Counted from the first letter of the stretch, positions 1-11,135 are shown. The stretch: DNA of 64,000 nt from Chondrosia reniformis (GCA_947172415.1 OX359197.1:6139673-6203672); one strand, 5' to 3'. Notes: generated by a model from the sequence alone, not told the origin. Translations and numbers: made by a program.

Positions 1-530
1 CTACCTGGACACATCTCTATGGTGGTTGCGGTTCCCATAGAGGTTGGTAGCGCTTAGACTCTGAAGCTGTCTCCTAATCGGTTGGTGCCATAGAGACGTG
101 CTCACCAATAATCCGGATTTCGGGGGGGTTCCACGTAATGTGGGATTGGCATCTGATATCTTAGGATTCATATGAGTCGGCCATATCGAGAAGAACTGGT
201 TCTTCTCACGCAAGTGACACCCAAAGCTCAACTCGGCAGAGCGTTACCACCGATCCCGGCCTCTGAGCGTCGTGGATGGTAGCGTTCGGTATGGTCCAAT
301 TTTTTTCCTTTGGAGTTTCTTTAGCAATCGATTGGCGATTTTTCACTTTAGCGACATCCATATATTATAATATGGACAGATACTACTTCAAAACAATCAA
401 GTATTACAGAGTGAATATCCACGTGCATTAAAATCTTTAAAAGCGTTCTCGTCATTCAAATATACATATAACAGTAACGTATTTTCAATATTCCCTTCTC
501 TAGGTCGGCCATTTATATTATTACGAAACT
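1..530 (-). repeat. Truncated inverted copy of the satellite-embedded 1.05 kb element
   Basis: Reverse complement of the 5' half of the element found eight times at 21-48 kb; it runs off the left edge of the window. Positions 1 to about 305 match the right-hand copies almost base for base, including the same 76-codon open frame. From about 310 to 530 the match falls sharply, although landmarks remain: a CTTTGG block near 309, an ATCCATATAT hairpin near 357 and a GGTCGGCC block near 504. After about 530 ordinary 169 bp monomers begin. Confidence 0.85.
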
Positions 531-2045
531 CCCGTACATTAAATTTCTATACAAGAATCTAATGTACATTTAGTGCTGTAACTCTGTCAATTGGAAAGAT
601 GTGAAGCTGAAACTTGGTGTTAGCATTCACAGACATCCTTAAAGCATATCCAAAGAGTTTTACAAATTTTGATGTGCACTCATATTTGTCCTATCTCTCA
701 CCATACATTAAATTTGTATAGCAGAATCTAATGTACATTTAGTGCTGTAACTCTGTCAATTGGAGAGATGTGAAGCTGAACCTTGCTGTCAGCATTCACA
801 GACATACATAAAGCATATCCAAAGAGTTTTACAAATTTTGATGTTCACTCATATTTGCCCTATCTCTCACCATACGTATATTAAATTTGTATAGCAGAAT
901 CTAATGTACATTTATTGCTGTAACTCTGTCAATTGGAAAGATGTGGAGCTGAAACTTGTTGTCAGCATTCACAGCTATCCTTAAAGCATATCCAAAGAGT
1001 TTTACAAATTTTGATGTTCACTCATATTTGCCCTATCTCTCACCATACATTAAATTTGTATAGCAGAATCTAATGTACATTTAGTGCTGTAACTCTGTCA
1101 ATTAGAAAGATGTGAAGCTGAAACTTGGTGTTAGCATTCACAGACGTACATAAAGCATATCCAAAGAGTTTTACAAATTTTGATGTTCACTCATATTTGC
1201 CCTATCTCTCACCATACATTAAATTTTATGCAAGAATCTAATGTACATTTAGTGCAATAACTCTATCAATTGGAAAGATGTGAAGCTGAAACTTGGTGTC
1301 AGCATTCACAGACGTACATAAAGCATATCCAAAGAGTTTTACAAATTTTGATGTTCACTCATATTTGCCTTATCTCTCACCATACATTAAATTTGTATAG
1401 CAGAATCTAATGTACATTTAGTGCTGTAACTCTGTCAATTGGAGAGATGTGAAGCTGAAACTTGCTGTCAGCATTCACAGACATCCATAAAACATATCCA
1501 AAGAGTTTTACAAATTTTGATGTTCACTCATATTTGCCTTATCTCTCACCATACATTAAATTTGTATAGCAGAATCTAATGTACATTTAGTGCTGTAACT
1601 CTGTCAATTGGAAAGATGTGAAGCTGAAACTTGCTGTCAGCATTCACAGACATCCTTAAAGCATATCCAAAGAGTTTTACAAATTTTGATGTTCACTCAT
1701 ATTTGCCTTATCTCTCACCATACATTAAATTTGTATAGCAGAATCTAATGTACATTTAGTGCTGTAACTCTGTCAATTGGAGAGATGTGAAGCTGAAACT
1801 TGCTGTCAGCATTCACAGACATCCATAAAACATATCCAAAGAGTTTTACAAATTTTGATGTTCACTCATATTTGCCTTATCTCTCACCATACATTAAATT
1901 TGTATAGCAGAATCTAATGTACATTTAGTGCTGTAACTCTGTCAATTGGAAAGATGTGAAGCTGAAACTTGCTGTCAGCATTCACAGACATCCTTAAAGC
2001 ATATCCAAAGAGTTTTACAAATTTTGATGTTCACTCATATTTTCC
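531..2045 (-). repeat. 169 bp satellite array, minus orientation
   Basis: About nine tandem monomers of 169 bp in the reverse orientation to the main 20-48 kb field. Each carries the reverse complement of the shared block TCTGTGAATGCTGACA and of the block GGTGAGAGATAGGGCAAA. Neighbouring monomers differ at a few positions. No gene seen. Confidence 0.9.
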
Positions 2046-3753
2046 CTACATATGGTGAGAGATAGGGAAAATGTAAAGATTTATGAAAATTTCAAATTCT
2101 CATTGGAAATGTTTCATACATGTCTGTGAATGCTGACACCAAGTTTGAGCCTCATATCTTTCCATTTGACAGAGTTAGAGCACCAAATGTACATTTATAT
2201 ACTGGTATACCAAATTAATGTATAGTGAGAGATAGGGCAAATGTAAAGATTTATGAAAATTTCAAATTTTTCTTGGAAATGTTTCATACATGTCTGTGAA
2301 TGCTGACACCAAGTGTGAGCTTCATATCTTTCCATTTGACAGAGTTAGAGCACCAAATGTACATTAATAGACTGGTATACTAAATTAATGTATTTTGAGA
2401 GATAGGGCAAATGTAAATATTTATGAAAATTTCAAATTCTCATTGGAAATGTTTCATACATGACTGTGAATGCTGACACCAAGTTTGAGCTTCATATCTT
2501 TCCATTTGACAGAGTTAGAGCACAAAATGTACATTAATAGACTGGTATACTAAATTAATGTATTTTGAGAGATAGGGCAAATGTAAATATTTATGAAAAT
2601 TTCAAATTCTCATTGGAAATGTTTCATACATGACTGTGAATGCTGACACCAAGTTTGAGCTTCATATCTTTCCATTTGACAGAGTTAGAGCACAAAATGT
2701 ACATTAATAGACTGGAATACTAAATTAATGTATGGTGAGAGATAGGGCAAATGTAAAGATTTATGAAAATTTCAAATTCTCATTGGAAATGTTTCATACA
2801 TGTCTGTGAATGCTGACACCAAGTTTGAGCCTCATATCTTTCCATTTGACCGAATTAGAGCACCAAATGTACATTTATATACTGGTATACCAAATTAATG
2901 TATTGTGAGAGATAGGGCAAATGTAAAGATTTATGAAAATTTCAAATTTTTCTTGGAAATGTTTCATACATGTCTGTGAATGCTGACACAAAGTTTGAGC
3001 TTCATATCTTTCCATTTGACAGAGTTAGAGCACCAAATGTACATTAAGAGACTGGTATACTAAATTAATGTATTTTGAGAGATAGGGCAAATGTAAATAT
3101 TTATGAAAATTTCAAATTCTCATTGGAAATGTTTCATACATGACTGTGAATGCTGACACCAAGTTTGAGCTTCATATCTTTCCATTTGACAGAATTAGAG
3201 CACCAAATGTACATTTATATACTGGTATACTAAATTAATGTATAGTGAGAGATAGGGCAAATGTAAATATTTATGAAAATTTCAAATTCTCATTGGAAAT
3301 GTTTCATACATGTCTGTGAATGCTGACACCAAGTTTGAGCTTCATATCTTTCCATTTGACAGAGTTAGAGCACCAAATGTACATTAATAGACTGGAATAC
3401 TAAATTAATGTATTGTGAGAGATAGGGCAAATGTAAAGATTTATGAAAATTTCAAATTCTCATTGGAAATGTTTCATACATGACTGTGAATGCTGACACA
3501 AAGTTTGAGCTTCTTATCTTTCCATTTGACAGAATTAGAGCACCAAATGTACATTTATATACTGGTATACTAAATTAATGTATAGTGAGAGATAGGGCAA
3601 ATGTAAATATTTATGAAAATTTCAAATTCTCATTGGAAATGTTTCATACATGTCTGTGAATGCTGACACAAAGTTTGAGCTTCATATCTTTCCATTTGAC
3701 AGAGGTAGAGCACCAAATGTACATTAAAAGACTGGAATACCAAATTAATGTAC
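2046..3753 (+). repeat. 170 bp satellite array, plus orientation
   Basis: About ten monomers of close to 170 bp in plus orientation, starting head-to-head with the previous block at the motif CCCTACATATGGTGAGAG. They form a subfamily distinct from both the left minus block and the right field (TTTATGAAAATTTCAAATTC in place of TTTCATCAAAATTTCAAAAA), so the left array has its own history. Confidence 0.9.
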
Positions 3754-4259
3754 GTATCTCTCACCATACATTAAATTTGTATGCAAGAATCTATTGTACA
3801 TTTAGTGCTGTAACTCTGTCAATTAGAAAGATGTGAAGCTGAAACTTGGTGTTAGCATTCACAGACATCCTTAAAGCATATCCAAAGAGTTTTACAAATT
3901 TTGATGAGCACTCATATTTGTCCTATCTCTCACCATACATTAAATTTGTATAGCAGAATCTAATGTACATTTAGTGCTGTAACTCTGTCAATTGGAGAGA
4001 TGTGAAGCTGAACCTTGCTGTCAGCATTCACAGACATCCATAAAACATATCCAAAGAGTTTTACAAATTTTGATGTTCACTCATATTTGCCTTATCTCTC
4101 ACCATACATTAAATTTGTATAGCAGAATCTAATGTACATTTAGTGCTGTAAGTCTGTCAATTGGAAAGATGTGGAGCTGAAACTTGCTGTCAGCATTCAC
4201 AGACATCCTTAAAGCATATCCAAAGAGTTTTACAAATTTTGATGTTCACTCATATTTGC
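3754..4259 (-). repeat. 169 bp satellite block, minus orientation
   Basis: Three monomers of the minus-oriented subfamily, joined to the preceding plus block at GTACGTATCTCTCACC and followed by another orientation switch at CCCTACGTATGGTGAGAG. Confidence 0.88.
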
Positions 4260-4440
4260 CCTACGTATGGTGAGAGATAGGGCAAATGTAAAGATTTATG
4301 AAAATTTCAAATTCTCATTGGAAATGTTTCATACATGTCTGTGAATGCTGACACCAAGTTTGAGCTTCATATCTTTCCATTTGACAGAGTTAGAGCACCA
4401 AATGTACATTTATATACTGGTATACCAAAATAATGCATCA
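4260..4440 (+). repeat. Terminal satellite monomer, plus orientation
   Basis: One monomer of the plus-oriented left subfamily; satellite homology stops near 4,435 in front of a short TA microsatellite at about 4,465-4,480. Confidence 0.8.
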
Positions 4441-4477
4441 TCAAAGCTTTAGGTTAATGTAGTGTATATATATATAT

Positions 4478-4645
4478 ATCAGATCTTAAAATGCCCAATT
4501 TTTTCTATCAAGACACATACGTACAATTTTCCAGTTTTGAGATGTATTGGAAATACTGCATATATGTGTTTGAAAATATTTTGGGATCAGAAGAATTTTC
4601 TTTGGCTGACGATTGGCAAAATTTCACTTTAACCACATCCATTTT
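4478..4645 (-). repeat. Decayed relic of the 1.05 kb element lacking its core
   Basis: In reverse orientation the sequence follows parts of the element that normally lie on both sides of the GC-rich core: first the block AGTTTTGAGATGTATTGGAA, identical to the element's 3' half, then TTCTTTGGCTGACGATTGGC, which resembles the flank beside the core's other end. The core between them is absent. It could be a copy that never received the core or one that lost it. The 82-codon open frame here is not considered coding. Confidence 0.6.
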
Positions 4646-4752
4646 ACATTATTACAGTAAATTAAAGGTACATTATTATCACAGCTATCAAAGGTACATA
4701 ATCATGAGTATAATATATAGCTGGAACCAAATTCATTGAAGTCAATCATAAA

Positions 4753-6110
4753 CTAATTGTGTGGTCCCGGGGTCTCGTAAGTCCATTGTATTATTGAGTC
4801 TGGGAATGGGAACCAGTTTGATATTCCAACTGGGCTATTGGAGAGACCAAACTGAGTTCCCACTTTCAGAATCCAATAGCAGTTGTTCACAGAATCACTG
4901 GCAACATCATCAATCTTATCAATAAAGTAGCCTAAACCATCATTGAAATAGGTACTCTAGTAAGAAGAAAAACACAAAAGTGATCCTTAAATTGTATAAT
5001 TCTATCAAGAGATCAATATAATTGGACATATAAGTATAATCTTGTTGTATATATATGATGCACCCTTACTTGAAATCTGTATCTGGAATTGATGTTTGCT
5101 GCAATTTCCATAACACTTTGTCCATTTAGTTTACGAGGAATTTTAAGATTTAGAAAGCCTGGAGAAATTTTATCACTGCATGAAGCATTATATGTTATTC
5201 CATACTGAACATCAATCAGTGAAGGCGGCCATCTTGGTATCCTAAATACATAGCATGCACACGTACAGCTATATACATTTCATTTTCAATTATATGACCA
5301 TGTTTATACAGTGTATAAAGTAGTATTATATATATACAGTGCAAGTATATATATATATAACATGCATTTGCATGTATATGTATTAGTTATAACACCTCCA
5401 TGAGGGATGTCACTGATTTATAAGCAGAGGCAAGATTGAGGGCCCGAGTGGGCAGTGCTTATCAATTAGCGACATCCCGTAATGGGGGTGTTTTAAGTGA
5501 TTTATTTATTGGAGAGTGATTAAATCTTAAGATATATATAAGCGCTATCTAATAAGACATAATCGCTGTCTGAAACAAAAGTGTCACCTCTCACAACAAA
5601 TAGCAATTTTATAGTCACTCAATAAACATATATAGCAATCACCTAGCAATGGCAAATAATGAAATAATAACAAACGTAATTATTATATATTTGTTATATT
5701 CATTCAAATTCTTTAAGCCTTAATTCTATAAATTATATACTACACTACAATATGCATGAATAATCCAATTGCACACCATTTTTCAACATGTTATCTACAT
5801 ACTTTAGAGTATAAGGCTATACAAATAGGGAACTAAACTTAGTGAGAGCTTTGGATGAGGATACAAGAGTTTTCTCTTTCTTCTTCTTCTTAGACAGGGA
5901 ATTTCACCCTTCATCAGTGACCTGGGAATCTTTGTCTTCTTCTTGATCTTTTGTGAGTCCTTGACTTATTTATATACATACACAGTTAATGCATAACAAT
6001 AAAAGTGAATCAGATCATACAACATGTATACAAACTGACGTTGCACTTTCTGCCTCTACCAAAGTGACTCCACAACTGAGGAAAAGGATAACTAACAGTG
6101 AAGCCTGCAT
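4753..6110 (-). CDS. Small secreted protein with a transcobalamin C-terminal-like (DUF4430-type) domain
   Basis: Three exons by hand joining: 6110-6040, 5241-5070, 4956-4753, giving 148 residues with matching phases (2 and 0). Exon 1 reads MQASLLVILFLSCGVTLVEA, a textbook signal peptide, so export is expected. Exons 2-3 carry a single domain: LNGQSVMEIAANINSRYRFQ, then STYFNDGLGYFIDKIDDVAS, NNCYWILKVG, GISNWFPFPDSIIQWTYE. The order (hydrophobic 'SVMEIA' helix, 'GYFIDKIDDV', 'YWILKV', 'GISN' and 'IIQWTYE') is that of the C-terminal domain of transcobalamin and intrinsic factor, where it helps hold cobalamin; the N-terminal alpha/alpha barrel is missing. Ligand binding is therefore unproven. 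The first donor (GTCAGT) is acceptable but not strong, so exon 1 is the least certain part. Confidence 0.6.
5391..5492. mobile_element. MITE-like foldback in intron 1 of the DUF4430-type gene
   Basis: Inverted ends AACACCTCCATGAGGGATGTC and GACATCCCGTAATGGGGGTGTT flank about 60 bp that itself pairs partly (TTATAAGCA with TGCTTAT). Roughly 102 bp, no coding capacity. Non-autonomous DNA transposon by structure; superfamily not assigned. Confidence 0.55.
5816..5970 (-). repeat. Dispersed repeat family 2, copy 1
   Basis: Reverse-complement relative of 56,995-57,180, sharing AGCTTTGGATGAGGATACAA-like sequence, CTTCATCAGTGACC and GGGAATCTTTGTCTTCTTCT. A shorter relative lies at 18,846-18,985. The shared TCATCAGTGACC segment resembles the centre of foldback family 1. 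Confidence 0.6.
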
Positions 6111-6514
6111 CTCTATGAGTTTATCAAGCTCCAACTCTCACAATTGTGAACAAGTGTTTTAAAAAATATATTCATCCTGCTTACTTATATAGCCCACACC
6201 TTCGATCCTGTACTTCCTGTAGGAACCCACATGCACCTTCCTATGCACTCCCTGTAACCCACAATTATCTTTCCCTTGCACTCCAAAAAATCATTTTTAT
6301 TCACATTCCATGTATGGCTGTGTTGTATACTTACTTCCAGATTGAAAGTCCCAAACAGTACATTACATGAGCATTTCTACACTGATTAGCTAGGGAAAGC
6401 ATGTTAACAATTGAACCTCAAGGTTATCAAAAAAATAAAATATTACTGGCAGTATTCAATTAGCAGGTCATGCTGTACTTCCTAATTGAACTCCCGAACA
6501 ACACATTAGATGAA

Positions 6515-6567
6515 CCATAGATTATCTAACCTATACACTACCATAGCGTAGGTTAGATAATCTATGG
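6515..6567. mobile_element. 53 bp hairpin insertion with ATGA target duplication
   Basis: Perfect 19 bp inverted arms (CCATAGATTATCTAACCTA and its complement) around a 15 bp loop. ATGA occurs at 6,510-6,513 and again at 6,568-6,571. A related sequence at 6,352-6,395 reads straight through the site (ATTACATGAGCATTTCTACA against ATTAGATGA-hairpin-ATGAGCATTCCTACA) and so serves as a paralogous empty site. Confidence 0.65.
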
Positions 6568-6612
6568 ATGAGCATTCCTACACTGATTAGCTAGGGAGTC
6601 ATGAAATAGCCT

Positions 6613-6760
6613 TGTGGCAATTGTAGCTCAGCTAGAGCACTGGTGGCCATAACCATGCAGCTGTACATGTCCTGGGTTCAATTTCCAGCATGCAACTGCA
6701 CATGTGTTTCTCTTTATTTTAGGATGATTATAATTATTTGTGATTTAAATATCAATCTAA
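6613..6760 (+). mobile_element. tRNA-derived SINE, copy 1
   Basis: Contains a good internal RNA polymerase III A box (TAGCTCAGCTAGAGCACTGG, from 6,624) and a B box (GGTTCAATTTC, 6,675) at tRNA-like spacing, followed by an unrelated AT-rich tail with GATTATAATTATTTGTGATT. A second copy lies at 60,657-60,790 with the same head and tail order. It does not fold as an intact tRNA cloverleaf and is therefore called a SINE rather than a tRNA gene. Confidence 0.6.
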
Positions 6761-6960
6761 AGTACATCAAATTCATATGGTTCCCAATCGGAAATATATA
6801 TGCATGAGATGGAGACACCCAGGTATTTGTGTGTGTCATGTATATAGCTCTAAATTTACCATTATAAAAATTCAAAAATATAACCTCAATTGACCTCCAC
6901 TATAACCCAATTTGTTAACATACTACAATCAAATAAAAAAGTGAAGATATATAAATTGTT

Positions 6961-9900
6961 CTATACTAGTAGGTGTGAGGGTTTTCGGCCTGGCCACGCC
7001 TCCTTGGCATATTTCTTTCTGTGTGGTTCTGTTGGTGACAGCTGAAGAGGTTCTCCAGTGGGAGACAAGGGAACAGCTCGAGGAAGAGGAAGGATGACAG
7101 AAGACATTTCTGTGAGAAGTAGAGATGAAATGAAATCCTATATATGGGTATAGGTATACACATGGTATTACCTTTAACATGCATCTCAAGTAAGCAGCTG
7201 AACTAATTATATACTATTCAAATTATAGCTGTATACAACCTAACTCTCTCTCTCTCTCTCTACAATCTGGTATAAATCCTTAAAATCTTAAATAGCAGCT
7301 ATTCAGAATTTGCAGCTGTTTCTTGTACAAGTGTATACAGTTTTGTCCAAATTTGTACACTTAGTACAAGAAACAGCTGAAAATAATCCAAATTCTGAAT
7401 AGCTTTTATGTGAGATTTTAAGGGTTTATACCAGATTGTGTTAATATATAATTAAATATTGTCTTTGATAAATCAGTTCATATAAACTACATTGGTTCAA
7501 CTATGTATATAAATGATTCAATTAACAAAGGAAGAAGACCGACTTTCATGTACTGCTGCACTTATATCAAAGCTTTTGATATCATAAAACCTTACAGATA
7601 CTCCTCCCACATTGTCAGATTCTAGAAGTGCATACTGATATAAAGGATAGATTCCCAAAAACACATATTTGGCTTTGTGGTCAATGATCAAAGACTATAA
7701 GAAACTTGTCTATATATATCATTCTAAGCAACACCTCTACAGTTGCTATGGTGACAGTACTATAGAAATGGCTTTAAGATGTCTTCTTTTGACCACAGTC
7801 TTTTTTGGATGAAGTCAATGAAAGTTACCTTTCTGTTCAGGCTGATCTACCGGTGGAGCTGCAGACACAGGTTTGATTCCCAAACTGCTTGTAGAAAATG
7901 TGAACACGGACTCTCCCATTTGGTTGCTGTGTATTTCAGACGGATCCAGTCCAGTATCAGAATACAGGGATGATGTAGATGGGCGTGTAAATGGTTTAGT
8001 GGGTGTGGTCCCGGTGGGACTGACTTCAGGGAAAGGATCAGATCTGTCTAATTTCATTCTCTGTTAAAGAAATAGAACAGTCTAACACAGTAAGATCTCT
8101 GAGCGGGGTGAGCATGAAATCTCTAACATTATTTCTTAAATACATAAAATAGGATGAAAGCATTCTATTTCAAAGTTTAGGAGGGATTTTATCAGCTACA
8201 TGCAGGGGGCATTTAAAAAGTCTGAAAAGAGGTCAATTATTTGTAGATGTTTCTAGGTTGATAAATTAAATTCTGATACTTGTCATTGACTCAGTCAAAT
8301 AGAATTTGTGTTTTAAGGAAAAAGTAATAAAGATTGCATGAGGAACCTTTGAAGGGATGACAGTAGTCTGAACCATATTGCGAAACCTTCCTATAGATGG
8401 ATCAATGTCCTCTAAAGGAGAAAGAGATAAATATAATTTACTAATGAGAATCCAAAGGAAGTTATATAAAAGTACCGTTACTATACTAGACACGACTATA
8501 GATCTCCTATACTAGAGCCTATAGGCATTCACTATGTAAAAATTTCTAGGATTTAAATATATTAATTCATGTTAACTAATTTTTATTAATTTTTGTATCT
8601 TAAGACATACACTTATACTTTCACTGTACTAATTTATCAAGTTATTCATTATTTCCCTTTCCCCTCACACCCCCTTCTCAATTGTGTTGTAATCTAAACT
8701 AGGACCATTGTAAAGTAGCCAATGGCTAAGAGGCTGAATAATGCTTATTGAATTGAATTGAGTTGAAAAATAAGCAGTTGGCTTAAATATGCTATCCAGT
8801 CAAGGGGACAAAGTTGGTATGAAACTGTATCAAAAACTCTATAGCCTATAGGCATTAATAATTTCTAGGAAAACAACCTATTCCATGTACGTATATCAAC
8901 TATATCTACACATATATATATATACCATATATATATATATATAGGAAAATTACATATGAAATTCTCTTTAACAAACCTGGGTTGATAATTTCTTCAGTAT
9001 CTGAAAAGTTAACTGTTTGTGATCTTCTCTTTCTCCTGATTGGTGCATCCTCTTCTGTGATTCCCAACATTGATATCTGCTTATTATGAGCAGTGTTGAA
9101 TTGAGTAAGATCCTGTTCGTTATCAAACAATTACAATACACATTAAACACATTACTACTGTACATATCACATATGGAACACAACAAAATCATCTCAGAAA
9201 ATTTGACATACATTTGATATCTTTGGAAAGGGTCATCTTTTGACTTTGGGAGCGTCTAGAGACGCAGTTTTTTGGTTCTTCTTTCTGCCAAACGTTTCAA
9301 CCCTGGGGGTCTTCTTCAGTGACTGGAGCAGTGGAGCAGACCCTCAGGGTCGAAACGTTTGGCAGAAAGAAGAACCAAACCAACCAACCAACCAAAAAAA
9401 CTGTGTATCTAGATGCTTCCAAAGTTGAAAGATGACCCTTTCCAAAGATAAGTTCGATGCAGTTAGAAGAAATCCTTATTCTATACATTTGATAGTAGGT
9501 GAATTAATATACAAGCTAAACATGGTTTAAGGTTGAAAAGGACTTCACTAAGGCCACAGCTGTACTCTCTGGTGCAATATTGAGTCCAATGAAGAAGAAA
9601 TAAATTATAGATTATTGAGAAATGCTCAAGCAAAAGGTGTTAAGCAGGACAATTGCTGATTTTTGGGAATATTCCAGAATTATAAATTACACATGTACAC
9701 AAAAACATTGTCTTGTACTGCTTCACATACATCCATTTCAGTTTCATCCTCGGGCAGTCCCAACAAGCCAGACCCGCTCTGATCTCCATCAGTATCTACA
9801 AATACTTGAACTGGTTTGGGTTTTTCCCTTAGTATATAGGTCCTGGTGCTGGCACCAAACGATATAGTACTGTCCACTGGGAGCTCCTGGGGCTTCAAGG

Positions 9901-10803
9901 GCTCTAAGCGAGTCCTTCCCAAGAGGGTACCATGTACTGGGGAAGAAAAATTGCCGTCATCATCCTCACTTAAAAGACCATTGATAAATAATAGTAGTGG
10001 GAGATAAACCCACTTAAGAAAGATACACCCGCTTAAGATGAACTTGCTTAAGATGAAATTTCAGTTAAGATAACATTTCATTGCAGTCCTATACTTTCCA
10101 TAGTTATAATGCTTCTGTCAGTGTGAAATAATGTAATGAATGTACAAGCAAAGTGAAAGTAAGTGATTTGTCCATCAAAATATAATACATAAACATTTTT
10201 CATTGCCTAAATTACTGCCAGTTTCCAAAGGCCCAACAAGATGACTTACCACTTTTAAGGTCAACAATAAAGAACCTTTCAAGGTGTTTGTGGTAGACCA
10301 GGGCTGCATGGAAGCGAGAGCAGGAGGAGTGGTCCAGTGGAAAGTCACACTTATCCTTATTGCGGCCAAAAATGTAACACTTCTTGTCATCTATCAGTAA
10401 TTTCTAAAAGAATCAGAAACAATTTTCCACCCTATGTGAATCAATAACAGTGCATGTAAGGAAATCAATAAGTATTGCTTCATAGGACATATGGATTGCA
10501 ACACAGGTCAGTATGTATACGTATGTACCAGTGGCTTGAGATATATACATGTACGTACAGCCACAAAATACATACACAACAAAAGATACTACAGTTAGGA
10601 GCAGTTAGTACTATTCCTGTCCAATAGCAGTTGATAGGTTACGTCGGCTCACCTGTAAAAGACTACCATTCTTCAAGACATCTAAATGCATTCCAGCTGG
10701 GGGTTTCCCCGCCCTAGTAGACGCATTTACAAAAATATCCTGAGAGTGAGGAATTGATTGATTGTAATTCTTACCAGCTTGGAATTTTGTACGGTTCTTC
10801 CAT
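6961..10803 (-). CDS. PPP1R8: Nuclear inhibitor of protein phosphatase 1 (NIPP1), complete
   Basis: Eight coding exons: 10803-10775, 10713-10653, 10403-10250, 9936-9731, 9112-8977, 8411-8347, 8060-7829, 7109-6961; all phases match, giving 343 residues, close to vertebrate NIPP1. NIPP1 is a nuclear regulatory subunit of PP1 that also binds phosphorylated splicing and chromatin proteins through its FHA domain. Seen here: WAGKPPAGMHLDV at the N-terminus; an FHA domain at about residues 20-110 with FGRN and CDFPLDHSSCSRFHAALVYH; the block FGASTRTYILREKP; LLGLPEDETEMD; the basic RRKRR stretch followed by TVNF at 183-186; EEIINPEDIDPSIGRFRNMV; and the conserved C-terminus KKYAKEAWPGRKPS. The PP1-docking RVxF site is degenerate (TVNF). 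The first coding exon is only 29 nt, followed by a 61 bp intron. Shares a divergent promoter region with the Nup153-like gene. Confidence 0.95.
7263..7438. mobile_element. Foldback element in the last NIPP1 intron
   Basis: Two arms of about 75 bp in inverted orientation: CAATCTGGTATAAATCCTTA at the left and the complement ending TTTATACCAGATTG at the right, with internal matches CTATTCAGAATTTG and CAGCTGTTTCTTGTACAAGT. No coding capacity. MITE-like; it follows a (CT)n tract at about 7,243-7,260. Confidence 0.6.
8640..8765 (+). repeat. Probable retroelement 3' end with TTGAA tail
   Basis: The segment ATTGTAAAGTAG, AATGGCTAAGAGGCTGAATA and the tail TTGAATTGAATTGAG resemble the 3' end of a non-LTR retroelement. 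A relative at 59,404-59,476 shares ATTGTAAAGTAG and AATGGTTAATAGGCT but ends in (TTGA)n. No reverse transcriptase sequence is present. Confidence 0.35.
9221..9447. mobile_element. Foldback family 1, best-preserved copy (227 bp)
   Basis: Perfect 20 bp terminal inverted repeats, CTTTGGAAAGGGTCATCTTT at 9,221-9,240 and its complement at 9,428-9,447, followed inward by further pairing segments (CGTCTAGAGACGCAG, GGTTCTTCTTTCTGCCAAAC, CAACCCTGGGGGTCTTCTTC). The centre holds CAGTGACTGG. It lies in a NIPP1 intron. Relatives are at 18,279-18,425, 51,590-51,830, 61,190-61,240 and 63,236-63,347. Confidence 0.7.
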
Positions 10804-11135
10804 TAAGTTGCGAGAAAGTTGGAAGAAAACAAGAAATCGTAAAATCTAGTCGTTTCCGTTAGAATTCGTTTCACCTCATGACGTCACCATCAGTAAGCGC
10901 ACATTGGCGCAAGATAAAATGGCGCAAGAGCTAAAATTGGTGTGCTCGTAATGAAATGCTGCCAGTTTAGTGATTTAGGCTATTAAAGACATTTCAAAAG
11001 AAACGTAGCTCGTGAATACAGTGCCGTGTGTCTGAAGAAGTGTAGTTTATTTGTTTAAAGTTGATTCTTGACGAACTATTTCATAGTTCAAATTGAACTT
11101 CTTTGTAGCTTAATTTATTCCTTTTTTATATCGTC
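10804..11135. promoter_or_regulatory. Divergent promoter region between NIPP1 and the Nup153-like gene
   Basis: Only 332 bp separate the two start codons, which point away from each other. The interval contains a perfect palindromic CRE/ATF-type site TGACGTCA at 10,879-10,886, an ATTGG (inverted CCAAT) within ATTGGCGCAAG near 10,904 that also resembles an E2F core, and AAAATGGCGCAAG near 10,916 resembling a YY1 core. No clear TATA box. This is typical of bidirectional housekeeping promoters. Actual start sites cannot be seen. Confidence 0.6.

Noticed and set aside
1-231. 76-codon open frame, repeated at 21,346, 24,774, 27,241, 30,669, 33,136, 40,169, 43,978 and 47,306
   Set aside because: Identical because the element core is nearly invariant. 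The predicted peptide has no hydrophobic core or known motif, and there is no codon-level divergence to show protein selection.
6613-6690. Functional tRNA gene
   Set aside because: A and B boxes are present, but acceptor and anticodon stems do not pair and a diverged second copy exists, so a SINE is the better call.
10714-10774. Alternative acceptor CTCTCAG|GATATT for NIPP1 exon 2
   Set aside because: With the donor at AGCTG|GTAAG it hits an immediate stop; the acceptor CTACTAG|GGCGGG gives the conserved WAGKPPAG junction.
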